64,000 nt of DNA from Nostoc sp. ATCC 53789 (GTDB lineage Bacteria > Cyanobacteriota > Cyanobacteriia > Cyanobacteriales > Nostocaceae). Positions within the stretch are counted from its first letter, which is position 1; each line of letters starts with the position of its first letter. The position numbers were made by a program, and so were the translations under genes. Where the stretch lies: assembly GCF_009873495.1 (NCBI RefSeq), contig NZ_CP046703.1, positions 310,001-374,000 on the forward strand, given 5' to 3'. Under the pieces are notes generated by a model. That model did not search any database, had not been told where the DNA came from, and saw only the letters and a list, made by a program, of their open reading frames with translations. This document shows positions 9,043 to 17,140 of this stretch, piece by piece.

Positions 9043-9986
9043 TTCTCAAACCTCCTTGCCTTCCCGCAAAAATTACCAAATCAGTTTAGCTTGTACAAAC
9101 AGTTTAATTGGTTATTAACATTTACATTATCTTCTTTTATAGCAACAGCAAATCATTGCTTAGTAGATAATTCGCATAACCTCATATCCTATGAGTTATT
9201 TTGATAGCAATGTTGCTAAGTACACTTACTGACAGTGAACCGAATTCACTTTTTTCAACAGTAACAAATAATTTCCCAAACTAAAGACCTGTCTGAGACC
9301 GTCTTCTCCTTACCACAATACTTTCCTCAATATACAGCTGATAGCAATTAGTTCTTGCCATCAGGTAAGCCATTAGTCTACCTTACTGCTTCCTTATAAA
9401 ATTAATACAATCAGGAAAAAAACAAAAGGTTTGATTATGGGGCATGGGGCATTAGGTTATTTCTGCCTCATCCCCAATTACCAGCACGCCTATCATAAAA
9501 TAGGTTGAAAGTCTAGTCGATGTGAATACACAAAAACTTTTATTACGTATTAATATCAATACGAATGCGTTAATTGACGAACCCGGCTTAAGATAGCTTT
9601 AATATTGGCTAAAATCGGCTTTTAGGCTTATATAAATGAGAGGTGGGCTGATTTTGCCTGATTTGTACTTAGATTTAGTACGATTATGAACAAATGACAC
9701 GGAATGGGATAATCACAACCAGAGGATTCCAGTTGATTTAGAAAAGAACTCAGAAGGACGATTATAATACATCCTACTCCCTTCTGAATTCTATCCTCCT
9801 ACTGACTGTCTACCTTGTAGTTGATGCAGTAGATATTACGGGGCAATTATAGTTAAAGGACACTAAAACCCTTTTGTGCCCTTTAACCAATTGTACTGAT
9901 GCACTTGTGCATTACCTAACCAACAGCCTTTTGGTTGCAATTATCCAGATTAGAAAAACTCAACTGTCAAATTAATGGGAGTGAAA
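9043..9986. other. Long intergenic region with one strong hairpin
   Basis: About 940 bp without a supportable gene. It contains AT-rich DNA, a GGGGCATGGGGCATTAG tract near 9441-9457, a TATAAT near 9763-9768 that could be a -10 box, and the hairpin at 9852-9887. The last ~200 bp probably hold the promoter and leader of the CAAD gene. Confidence 0.5.
9852..9887. promoter_or_regulatory. Hairpin in the leader of the CAAD-domain gene
   Basis: GTTAAAGGACAC (9852-9863) and GTGCCCTTTAAC (9876-9887) pair at 11 of 12 positions around a 12-nt loop. It lies about 100 bp before the CAAD start codon. It could be a terminator, an attenuator-like leader structure or a protein-binding palindrome; no T-tract follows. 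Confidence 0.4.
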
Positions 9987-10424
9987 ATGCCAGAACAAGA
10001 ATTTACTGAAACCGCATCCAAAGAGACTACAGTGGCAGAGATCAACACCCAAACGGGAACCATCACAAAACTCCAGCCTCCCGCACAGTCTCAAGATGAG
10101 TGGCTAAAATACGGGGAGCAAGTTTCTACATTTTTAGCAACATTGCCAGAATATGTGGGAGGCTTCTTTAATGAATATAAGCAACCCCTAGTAACAGTTG
10201 GTTTAATTGTGGGATCAATTGTTGGTGTTAAAGTACTCTTGGCAATATTAGATGCTTTGAATGATATCCCTTTAGTAGCACCTACTTTTGAGTTGATAGG
10301 GATTGGTTACTCTGCCTGGTTTGTTTACCGCTATTTACTCAAAGCCTCAACTAGGAAAGAGTTAACTAGTGAAATCACCACTCTGAAATCACAAGTGGTT
10401 GGTAAACAAATTCCAGAAGCTTGA
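9987..10424 (+). CDS. CAAD-domain thylakoid membrane protein (CURT1-like)
   Basis: A protein of about 145 residues with the cyanobacterial aminoacyl-tRNA-synthetase-appended domain. A flexible acidic N-terminus of ~55 residues precedes an amphipathic segment (FLATLPEYVGGFFNEY), two hydrophobic helices (LVTVGLIVGSIVGVKVLLAIL and FELIGIGYSAWFVYRYLL) and a charged C-terminal helix. The fold is shared with CURT1 proteins that bend thylakoid membranes. Here it stands alone without a synthetase. The ATG at 9987 is chosen because GGGAG lies just upstream; an in-frame ATG at 9975 has no such site. Confidence 0.85.
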   Translation: MPEQEFTETASKETTVAEINTQTGTITKLQPPAQSQDEWLKYGEQVSTFLATLPEYVGGFFNEYKQPLVTVGLIVGSIVGVKVLLAILDALNDIPLVAPTFELIGIGYSAWFVYRYLLKASTRKELTSEITTLKSQVVGKQIPEA

Positions 10425-10490
10425 TATCTAATTATCGCTTCTCTATGAGACGTACCCCTGTATAAGAATACGCTCTAATTCCAAATCACC

Positions 10491-10525
10491 GAAGTCTGAA
10501 TGCCGGAAGTCGGCGTTCAGACTTC
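10491..10525. terminator. Strong hairpin between convergent genes
   Basis: A 15-bp stem with one G-T pair (GAAGTCTGAATGCCG, 10491-10505, against 10511-10525) and a 5-nt loop. It lies between the CAAD gene and the convergent SLH gene and is followed by TCTTAAAATT, so it probably terminates the CAAD transcript. Confidence 0.75.
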
Positions 10526-10663
10526 TCTTAAAATTCCCTGCCAAGTTTATTAACAATTCGCAATTCGTGATTACGTTATAGATGAGAATTTAGACCTGAC
10601 CCATAACGCTACTATCCCTAGAGGTAGCTGACTGTGACTCTTAGTTTAATTACGAATTACGAA

Positions 10664-11800
10664 TTATCGTTGAGACGAGCCTCCTGTCGACAATTTAACC
10701 TTGGGAGTGCGCGAAGTTTCTGGAGATGCACTGGGCAATCGCACTATACTTGGAGATGAAATTGCCTCCAATTTGCCCCGTTTTACTAAAGCTTGATGAA
10801 TCATCGCCGCCACTTCAGCCCGACTAGCTACTTTGTTGGGAGCAAGAATTTGTGGGTTTGGATAGTTAACTACCAGACCATTGGTTGTAGCAGCAGCTAT
10901 TTTGCTAATAGCATAAGGTGGAATATCTTTAGCATCTTTATAGACAGTTAAAATCTGATTTGGCGAAGTGGGCGCTTTCAAATTCAACCCGCTAACAAGG
11001 GCAACCAAAACTTGCACTCGTGAAATATTTTGTTGTGGTTTGAAGGTTTTTTTCGGATAACCTTTGAGAAATCCGGCATTGATGGCTTGGTCAATTGCTG
11101 GAGTTGCCCAGAATTTTGTTGGTACATCTTCAAATGCGATCGCAGTCTTAGACGGTTCTTGGTCAAAGGCTTTTTGTACAATCGCAGCAAATTCAGCGCG
11201 GTTTACAGGCTGATTTGGTCTAAAAGAATAATCAGGAAATCCTTTGAGAATACTACGAGAAGAAAGAACATCTATAAAACGCCGACCCCAAAAGTTAGTG
11301 GGCACATCGTTAAATGCAATTGGCGGCGGAATAATAGATTTTTGTTTTGCTGGAGTTACTAAAGGTAGCGCTGATGATTTAAGTGATGACTCAAGTACTG
11401 CTGAAGAGGGTACAGGTGTCTGTAGTTGTGGGGGTTGAGTCGGAATTACCTGAGCAGATGGTAACACTGCACGGGAAGGGGCGCTGTTAGTTGGCAATGA
11501 AGGTGTCTTGGGTTCAACAACAGCCTCCGGTGGAGAATAGGGCAAAACTGTCTTAGGGACTAAATTTGGTTCTACCTTGGGATTAAGGGAGGGCAATACT
11601 TGATTTGGTTGAACACTAGGCGAAGGAGTGGAAGAAGCCGACAGCAGCCCGTTGAAGTTCCAGCTAGAATCTCTGCGGGACAATGACCAAAAAAGAATCG
11701 CTCCGATAGTGGTGAAGGCAACCAGAATGGCTATAAATTCATCAAAGCCAAGGGCAGTTCTTTGGGATGACTCCGGTTCGGAAGGAGGTTTATTTGTCAT
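10664..11800 (-). CDS. S-layer homology (SLH) domain protein, membrane-anchored
   Basis: A 378-residue protein. One N-terminal membrane helix (FDEFIAILVAFTTIGAILFWSL, about residues 19-40) is followed by ~120 residues rich in Pro/Ser/Thr/Val (probably a periplasmic wall-spanning linker) and three SLH repeats beginning near DVPTNFWGRRFIDVL, DVPTKFWATPAIDQA and DAKDIPPYAISKIAA. SLH domains bind peptidoglycan-linked polysaccharide, so this should tether the cytoplasmic membrane to the wall. The tail is low complexity. The stop codon TAA is formed where an AATTACG heptamer tract begins. Confidence 0.88.
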   Translation of the reverse strand: MTNKPPSEPESSQRTALGFDEFIAILVAFTTIGAILFWSLSRRDSSWNFNGLLSASSTPSPSVQPNQVLPSLNPKVEPNLVPKTVLPYSPPEAVVEPKTPSLPTNSAPSRAVLPSAQVIPTQPPQLQTPVPSSAVLESSLKSSALPLVTPAKQKSIIPPPIAFNDVPTNFWGRRFIDVLSSRSILKGFPDYSFRPNQPVNRAEFAAIVQKAFDQEPSKTAIAFEDVPTKFWATPAIDQAINAGFLKGYPKKTFKPQQNISRVQVLVALVSGLNLKAPTSPNQILTVYKDAKDIPPYAISKIAAATTNGLVVNYPNPQILAPNKVASRAEVAAMIHQALVKRGKLEAISSPSIVRLPSASPETSRTPKVKLSTGGSSQR

Positions 11801-11901
11801 CGTGATTACCCTGGTAGCAGTAAAATTTGTGTCTAAACAAATTAAGCCACAGATGACTCTTTTACACCAGCCCTTTTTAATTCGTAATTCTTAGTAAAAT
11901 A

Positions 11902-12672
11902 TCAGGCTTCTGGTTCAATGCCGAGCGATCGCAATTGGGCAGCTAGGCGATCGGCTCTTTGGCGTTCCTGTTCCGCTCTTTGGGATTCTTGTTCTGCCCT
12001 TTGGGATTCTTGTTCGGCTCTTTCATCGCCATTCAACAACAAATTACCTTGTAAATCCCACCAACGCAGCCAGGGTAATTCCACATTCTGATAAACTCCT
12101 AGCCATAAACCCAATTCAACACCCAAAGCAACAATGGGATAATGTCCTCGTTCATTTGCTGGTAAAATCTGATACTGTCCTTCAATCAGATGATAAACTT
12201 CTAGGTTGGCTTTACTCGCTTCATAAATGCCGTAGAAGGGAGGACGAATGACTTGCTCATAAATCCAAAATTTACCCTTCAAAGGAGTTTGATCCCGTTC
12301 TTCACTACCGTCCCCAGAGACAAATTCTAAAACAATCAACGGGGCAATAAACTCTCGCCACAACACATAAGAACGTCGCGTTTGCCCATTGAGCAAAAAT
12401 GGTACATTCGGTACATAAAACCAATCTGGTGCTTCTGCGCCTTTTTCCGGGGGATCGGTTAAACGCCAGTAAATGCCTAAGTCTTGCCCTATACAGTATT
12501 CACCTTCAGGATTTAATTGTTTAAGGATAGGTGTAATAGAGTCAGTTAGTAGGATGCTTTGGGGATGCTCTTGCCAATTTTTCACAAACGTACCATCGGA
12601 CTCAGGAAGTTGAGTATGATCCGGGAAGGGGAAAGGAGTGAGGGCGTTGGGTGGATTGCTTACAGAGGTCAT
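11902..12672 (-). CDS. Uma2-family (DUF820) PD-(D/E)XK nuclease-like protein with coiled-coil tail
   Basis: A 256-residue member of the Uma2/DUF820 family, very abundant in cyanobacteria, with a restriction-endonuclease-like fold. Core landmarks are the acidic position in EKGAEAPDWFYVPNV, the LIVLEFVSGDGSEERD strand with the conserved Glu, and the later KGKFWIYEQVIRPPFYGIY region. The last ~45 residues are a charged helix with three near-identical 7-residue units (RAEQESQ), encoded by a short in-frame 21-nt repeat. Biological role is unknown; no partner gene is adjacent. Confidence 0.8.
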   Translation of the reverse strand: MTSVSNPPNALTPFPFPDHTQLPESDGTFVKNWQEHPQSILLTDSITPILKQLNPEGEYCIGQDLGIYWRLTDPPEKGAEAPDWFYVPNVPFLLNGQTRRSYVLWREFIAPLIVLEFVSGDGSEERDQTPLKGKFWIYEQVIRPPFYGIYEASKANLEVYHLIEGQYQILPANERGHYPIVALGVELGLWLGVYQNVELPWLRWWDLQGNLLLNGDERAEQESQRAEQESQRAEQERQRADRLAAQLRSLGIEPEA

Positions 12673-12718
12673 AACGCTACCTTTGCACTCTTCGTAAAGA
12701 TTATTTTTAGTTTAGCTT

Positions 12719-12747
12719 GCGTAGGCGTAGCCCGTCGTAGACATCGC
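12719..12747. repeat. Small dispersed repeat, full-length copy
   Basis: A 29-bp copy reading GCGTAGGCGTAGCCC then GTCGTAGACATCGC. It matches 30266-30294 and 37307-37336 closely and 1648-1670 partly. Confidence 0.75.
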
Positions 12748-12838
12748 TCTCTAAATATTCACCACCAAGATTTTGAAGGAGGCAGGAGGCAGTTTTTCTC
12801 TAAATTGCTTTCATTAATAAATCGCACGCCAATTACTT

Positions 12839-12971
12839 CTAGTAGTCTGCCAACCCAAAAATGCTGCGTGATGCCTGGGGAAAGGGTAAGGGGTAAGGGG
12901 TAAGGGATTTGAAACCTTTCCCCCTTCCCCTTTACCCTTTACCCCGCCAAGTTCACTTGGCGAACTACTAG
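12839..12971. repeat. MITE-like element with terminal inverted repeats
   Basis: CTAGTAGTCTGCCAA at 12839-12853 is the inverted match of 12956-12971 (reads CTAGTAGTTCGCCAAG on the minus strand). The ~100 bp between holds GGGGTAAGG-type tandem units and their C-rich complement, so most of the element can fold into one long hairpin. The rest of the 12673-13107 gap shows only the dispersed repeat above and the likely promoter of the next gene. Confidence 0.5.
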
Positions 12972-13107
12972 TCACCTGAGAACAATCTTCACCCTGATAT
13001 ACCACTAGTCTTATTAGATACCTAAACCAAAACCTGATTTCGAGGGTGGCAGAATGTAAAATATTAACTTATTGTTTACCCAATCTTTGTAAAAATCAGG
13101 GTGTCTA

Positions 13108-14466
13108 GTGTCAGAAGAATTTAGTTGCCAAATCTCACTGCCATTTTTGTCTCTTGGTAGCGATCGCGATCTGGGTTTAGATTCAACCCTCCAAGAACTA
13201 CCAATGTACAACTTCCCGGTGGAAATCAATCACACTGGGATGGAAGTGGCTAATTTTTTAGAAAAATATCCCCTGCTACCAGGAGTAGTTTTGGTAGAAC
13301 AGGGAAAGTTCATTGGGATGATTTCGCGGCGGCGGCTGCTGGAATTTTTGATCCGTCCTTATGGACAAGAGTTGTTGGTTCAGCAACCATTAGCCGTTCT
13401 CTACAGCTATGCGCGGATACCGATGTTGCTGCTTGCTGATACAACATCGATTTTAACAGCGATGCAACTTAGCTTAAAGCGATCGCCAGAATTATTAGCA
13501 GAACCAATTGTAGTACACACAGAATCTGGGGCTTATAGATTGTTAGATGTCCAAGAATTGAATATTATTTCTTGGCAAATTCGAGGAATCGACAATCTAG
13601 TGCGCTATGAACGCAGCCAAGCTCAAATGATTCAAAATGATAAAATGGCAAATCTGGGACGTTTGGTAGACGGCGTAGCGCACGAAATTTTAGACCCAGT
13701 GGGTTTTATTTGGGGGAATATAACTTATGTTTCCACCTACAGTCAAGATTTACTCAAGCTAATAGCTGCTTACGATCAAGAGTTACCATCAGTTTCCCAG
13801 GCAATTAATCAAATTAAAGAAGATATTGAATTTGATTTTTTAGAACAAGATTTGTCGCGATCGCTTGCGAGTATCCGTACTGGTGCGGAAAGATTAAAAA
13901 AGCTTGTTACTAGTTTACAAAACTTTTGCCATATCGATGAACTTTATCCAAAGCCAGTAGATTTACACGCTAGTATAGATACTATTATTTTATTAATTAA
14001 TAGCCGTCTTCAAGGGGAAATTGAAATAGTTAAATACTACGGTCAGCTACCCCCAGTTTATTGCTTTATAGGGCAGCTAAACCAGGTTTTGATGAACATT
14101 TTCAGTGAAGTTGTAGATATTTTACTCAATGAAGCAGTTAGGCAACAGTTGCATTTAGAAGATAAAAATACTGTTCAAAAACCTCGAATTGAGATTACTA
14201 CGCAAGTAATTTCGCAAGAAGCAAGCAATCCAAATGCACCAGATTCTCGTTGGGTATTAATTCGCATTGCTGACAATGGCCCTGGAATGTCTCAAGAATT
14301 GCAACAGCAAATTATGGAGTCTTTTTCTCTGGAAACAAAGAATAGTAAAAATACTAGTTTAGCAGTAAGTTATCGAATCATAACTGTGAGGCATGGTGGT
14401 AAATTAAATTTCCATTCACAGATTGGTATAGGTACAAAATTTGAAATTTTATTACCTTTACTTTGA
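13108..14466 (+). CDS. Histidine-kinase-like protein with degenerate ATP-binding site
   Basis: A 452-residue protein (GTG start; an ATG at 13204 is an alternative). The N-terminal part resembles a single CBS-like sensor (VANFLEKYPLLPGVVLVEQGKFIGMISRRRLLEF). It then follows the layout of the neighbouring soluble kinase: QAQMIQNDKMANLG, an H-box with His192 (AHEILDPVGFI) and a HATPase region. Several catalytic positions have changed: the usual HEINNP is HEILDP, the N-box asparagine position is Glu334 (FSEVVD), and the G2 box GxGxG is NTSLA (residues 415-419). The G1 box DNGPGM remains. It is probably a pseudokinase or phosphotransfer-only partner; that is inference. Confidence 0.8.
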   Translation: MSEEFSCQISLPFLSLGSDRDLGLDSTLQELPMYNFPVEINHTGMEVANFLEKYPLLPGVVLVEQGKFIGMISRRRLLEFLIRPYGQELLVQQPLAVLYSYARIPMLLLADTTSILTAMQLSLKRSPELLAEPIVVHTESGAYRLLDVQELNIISWQIRGIDNLVRYERSQAQMIQNDKMANLGRLVDGVAHEILDPVGFIWGNITYVSTYSQDLLKLIAAYDQELPSVSQAINQIKEDIEFDFLEQDLSRSLASIRTGAERLKKLVTSLQNFCHIDELYPKPVDLHASIDTIILLINSRLQGEIEIVKYYGQLPPVYCFIGQLNQVLMNIFSEVVDILLNEAVRQQLHLEDKNTVQKPRIEITTQVISQEASNPNAPDSRWVLIRIADNGPGMSQELQQQIMESFSLETKNSKNTSLAVSYRIITVRHGGKLNFHSQIGIGTKFEILLPLL

Positions 14467-14644
14467 TTGATTCAAAATCATGAATTTTAACTCATCCTAC
14501 GGTTACGAAAACCCCCCTTATTTGATCCACATTCCCGCATTTGCAATGCTCGTAAACTCGCTAATGCCTCACTATCATTTTCATAAAAAGCCGTAGAGAA
14601 ACCGAAGTCATTATTACCAATCACCAATCACCAATGACAAATGA

Positions 14645-15712
14645 CTAAACTTGTTGCTGGATAGGAATTTGAACTACAAACTCCGTTCCTTTTCCAAGTG
14701 TAGAAAAAAATTCTAACTTGCCGCCATGTTTTTCGGTGATAATTTGATAGCTGATAGCCATTCCCATTCCTGTGCCCTTACCGACAGGTTTTGTTGTAAA
14801 GAAGGGGTTGAAAATCTTTTTTTGAATCGATTCGGGAATCCCAGATCCATTGTCAGCGATCGCAATTTTTACCCATTGCGAATCAACGACAGAGGTACGA
14901 ATCGTAATGGCACTGGGATTATCGCGGATTTCTCGATAAGTTCGTTTAGCATTGAATTCTTCGAGAGCATCGAGCGCATTTACTAGAATGTTCATAAATA
15001 CCTGGTTGATCTGTCCGGCGCAGCATTCTACATGAGATAAATTACCGTAGTCTTTGATGATCTGAATGACTGGGCTTTTGTCAGTGGCTTTAAGGCGGTG
15101 TTGCAAAATCATCAAAGTATTGTCGATGCCTTCATGAACATCTACGGCTTTGAACTCACTTTCATCTAAGCGTGAGAAGTTACGTAGTGACAGCACAATC
15201 TCTCGAATCCGCTCTGTCCCGATATTCATTGAATGCAATACCATAATCGCGTCTTTTTCTAGAAACTCTAAATCGATGGTTTTGCGTTCGGTTTGAATTT
15301 CAGTAGGTGGGTTGGGGAAATAACGGTGATAAAGCTGGACAAGTCGCAGTAAGTCATGAATATATTGGCTAATGTAGCTGAGATTTCCGTAAATAAAGCT
15401 AACGGGATTGTTGATTTCATGAGCAATCCCTGCCACCATTTGACCCAGGGCAGACATCTTTTCGCTTTGAATCATTTGAGCTTGCATTTGATGCAAACTA
15501 TCTAACGTATTTTCTAACTCTTGGCCTCTGTGCTGCAAATCTGTGCGCGAATCTTCTAACTCACAAATGACTTTCTTGAGTAAAAATTCCTTTGTGCAAA
15601 TGTCAGTTTCTAGCTGGCGGCGTTCAGATTCGCAGCGTTCCAGCTTTTTCCGCAAGATACGGTTTGTCTTTTCTAACTCTTGCATCTGTATGGAATTGTC
15701 TTGGTTATCCAT
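14645..15712 (-). CDS. Soluble sensor histidine kinase, partner of the FIST protein
   Basis: A cytosolic kinase of 355 residues. It starts with a long coiled coil (LEKTNRILRKKLERCESERRQLE) and the QAQMIQSEKMSALGQMVAGIAHEINNPVSF HisKA region, then HATPase_c with N-box (NILVNALDALEE), G1 (DNGSGI), F-box (FNPFFTTKPVGKG) and G2 (GTGMGMAIS). No own input domain is visible. The FIST gene lies 7 bp upstream in the same direction, so FIST probably supplies the sensing. The ATG at 15712 is chosen over a TTG at 15718. It is a paralogue of the degenerate kinase gene that converges on it. Confidence 0.9.
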   Translation of the reverse strand: MDNQDNSIQMQELEKTNRILRKKLERCESERRQLETDICTKEFLLKKVICELEDSRTDLQHRGQELENTLDSLHQMQAQMIQSEKMSALGQMVAGIAHEINNPVSFIYGNLSYISQYIHDLLRLVQLYHRYFPNPPTEIQTERKTIDLEFLEKDAIMVLHSMNIGTERIREIVLSLRNFSRLDESEFKAVDVHEGIDNTLMILQHRLKATDKSPVIQIIKDYGNLSHVECCAGQINQVFMNILVNALDALEEFNAKRTYREIRDNPSAITIRTSVVDSQWVKIAIADNGSGIPESIQKKIFNPFFTTKPVGKGTGMGMAISYQIITEKHGGKLEFFSTLGKGTEFVVQIPIQQQV

Positions 15713-15719
15713 ACACAAC

Positions 15720-16961
15720 TCATTTTGTTCCTATTAACAGTGTGACAAAGGTTTTGTTATGAATTTGCGTTTGGCCTCCACTCGCTATAGGAGCAATTTC
15801 ACCATAAGCATAGAAACCACAACAAGGCAATGCGTATGGTAAATGAGTTTTGACAAGCTGATACTCCTCTCTGGTCAGAGTTCCCAGAATTCGCCGACGG
15901 GCTGCACAGGAAATCAGCAACGCTGCTGTTGGTTCTAAACCAGGATAATCGGCAAGAGCATTTTTCAAAGATGTCTCAGAGGCTAACAAAATATTGTCAC
16001 GAGTTGCATCAGTGATTTGTACAACGGCCTGTTCAGGAATATCTAAAAAAAACTTCACGCTACCAGACTGTTGATCGTAGCCATTGGGTGCGCGTAAATA
16101 GAAATGATTTTGATCCTCAAAAACTGCTAGAGCATAGATGGCATAATTGGATGCAAATCTTTCTTCACCAAGATAATGCTGATAGAAATCTAAGGCACGC
16201 TGTCCATCAATTTCATAGACTACGTTTCCATCCACTTTAGTTACACGGCTACGTTGACTAATGGGAGTCCAACCACAGGCAACTCCGTGAGAAAATAGTA
16301 GTTTTCCAGAGAATAGCAGCACTGGAATTGAATCACTCAATACCTCACCCTGGAAGAATTGGTAGGTTTTGTCAAAGGTATAGTCATCGGCAGTCATTCC
16401 CCCAATGATGGGAATATGCTCTCCGAGGCTTTGTTTTAAAGCTTCTAAAATTAAAACCCCATTGCTGGTTAGACTATCCGGGAAAGTAAGGCACAATTGT
16501 GGTACTGATGCACTCTTTGCCTTAGCTTGGGCGATCGCTTCTTGGGCTGCAAGGGCTGGATTTTTGGATGCTCCTCGTCCAATACCTGCACAAATTTCCA
16601 CTTCATCGCTAGCAAACAGCATTAAGGTCAGAGAATCTTGCTGAAACTCCAGAATTGAAGAGATTTCTCCATTTGTAGTTCCACCAATCAACTCAATTCC
16701 GGGGAAAGCGTCTTGGATGCGCTGTAAAATTAACACATGGTCAAAGTCTATAGCAGTAAATAAAATTCCAGCTTGAGGAAGGGAATCGGCAAGAGAACAG
16801 CTACATTCTTGAATAACTTCAGCGATCGCATTTTGAGAATCAGGATCGTCGCTATGGCCAACAACAACTCGAAACACAACTACCTCATTGTAAGTTTTAA
16901 CCCCAGGTAGCTCATCCAATTTGGATCTCAGCACCCAGCAACCTACACTTAGATTTCCCAC
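15720..16961 (-). CDS. FIST N/C-domain sensory protein
   Basis: A 413-residue protein containing the FIST N domain (from VVVGHSDDPDSQNAI through GGTTNGEISS and GIGRGASKNP) and the FIST C domain (ALDFYQHYLGEE... to the CCGFYAYGEIAP motif with its Cys pair). FIST domains are thought to sense small ligands, perhaps amino acids, and are commonly paired with kinases or chemoreceptors. The start is a GTG at 16961; no ATG is available before the conserved part. It lies first in an operon with the kinase gene downstream (7-bp gap). Confidence 0.9.
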   Translation of the reverse strand: MGNLSVGCWVLRSKLDELPGVKTYNEVVVFRVVVGHSDDPDSQNAIAEVIQECSCSLADSLPQAGILFTAIDFDHVLILQRIQDAFPGIELIGGTTNGEISSILEFQQDSLTLMLFASDEVEICAGIGRGASKNPALAAQEAIAQAKAKSASVPQLCLTFPDSLTSNGVLILEALKQSLGEHIPIIGGMTADDYTFDKTYQFFQGEVLSDSIPVLLFSGKLLFSHGVACGWTPISQRSRVTKVDGNVVYEIDGQRALDFYQHYLGEERFASNYAIYALAVFEDQNHFYLRAPNGYDQQSGSVKFFLDIPEQAVVQITDATRDNILLASETSLKNALADYPGLEPTAALLISCAARRRILGTLTREEYQLVKTHLPYALPCCGFYAYGEIAPIASGGQTQIHNKTFVTLLIGTK

Positions 16962-17003
16962 TTACTTGAACTAAATCTCAATTCACCTGACTTTTTATCG
17001 AAA

Positions 17004-17140
17004 CAGAATTCAGAATTCAGGAGTCAGAATTCAGTAAGACTTACACACACTCTACGAATTCTTGTCATCTTTCTCTACGAGACGCTGCACGTAACGTCTC
17101 GCAGAAAAGTCTTGATTCAGACTCCTAAGTTCTTCTTCAA
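17004..17140. repeat. GAATTCAG-type dispersed repeat, copy A
   Basis: Begins with overlapping CAGAATTCAG/GAGTCAG units (17004-17034) and ends with GTCTTGATTCAGACTCC then TTCTTCTTCAA. The middle holds a CTCTACGAGACGC palindrome unit. Copies B (25575-25804) and C (34238-34446) share the right end. The right end overlaps the last bases, including the stop codon, of the GH57 gene. Confidence 0.6.

Noticed and set aside
9763..9768. TATAAT as promoter of the CAAD gene
   Set aside because: No -35 box at 16-18 bp and more than 200 bp from the start codon; not firm enough for a feature.
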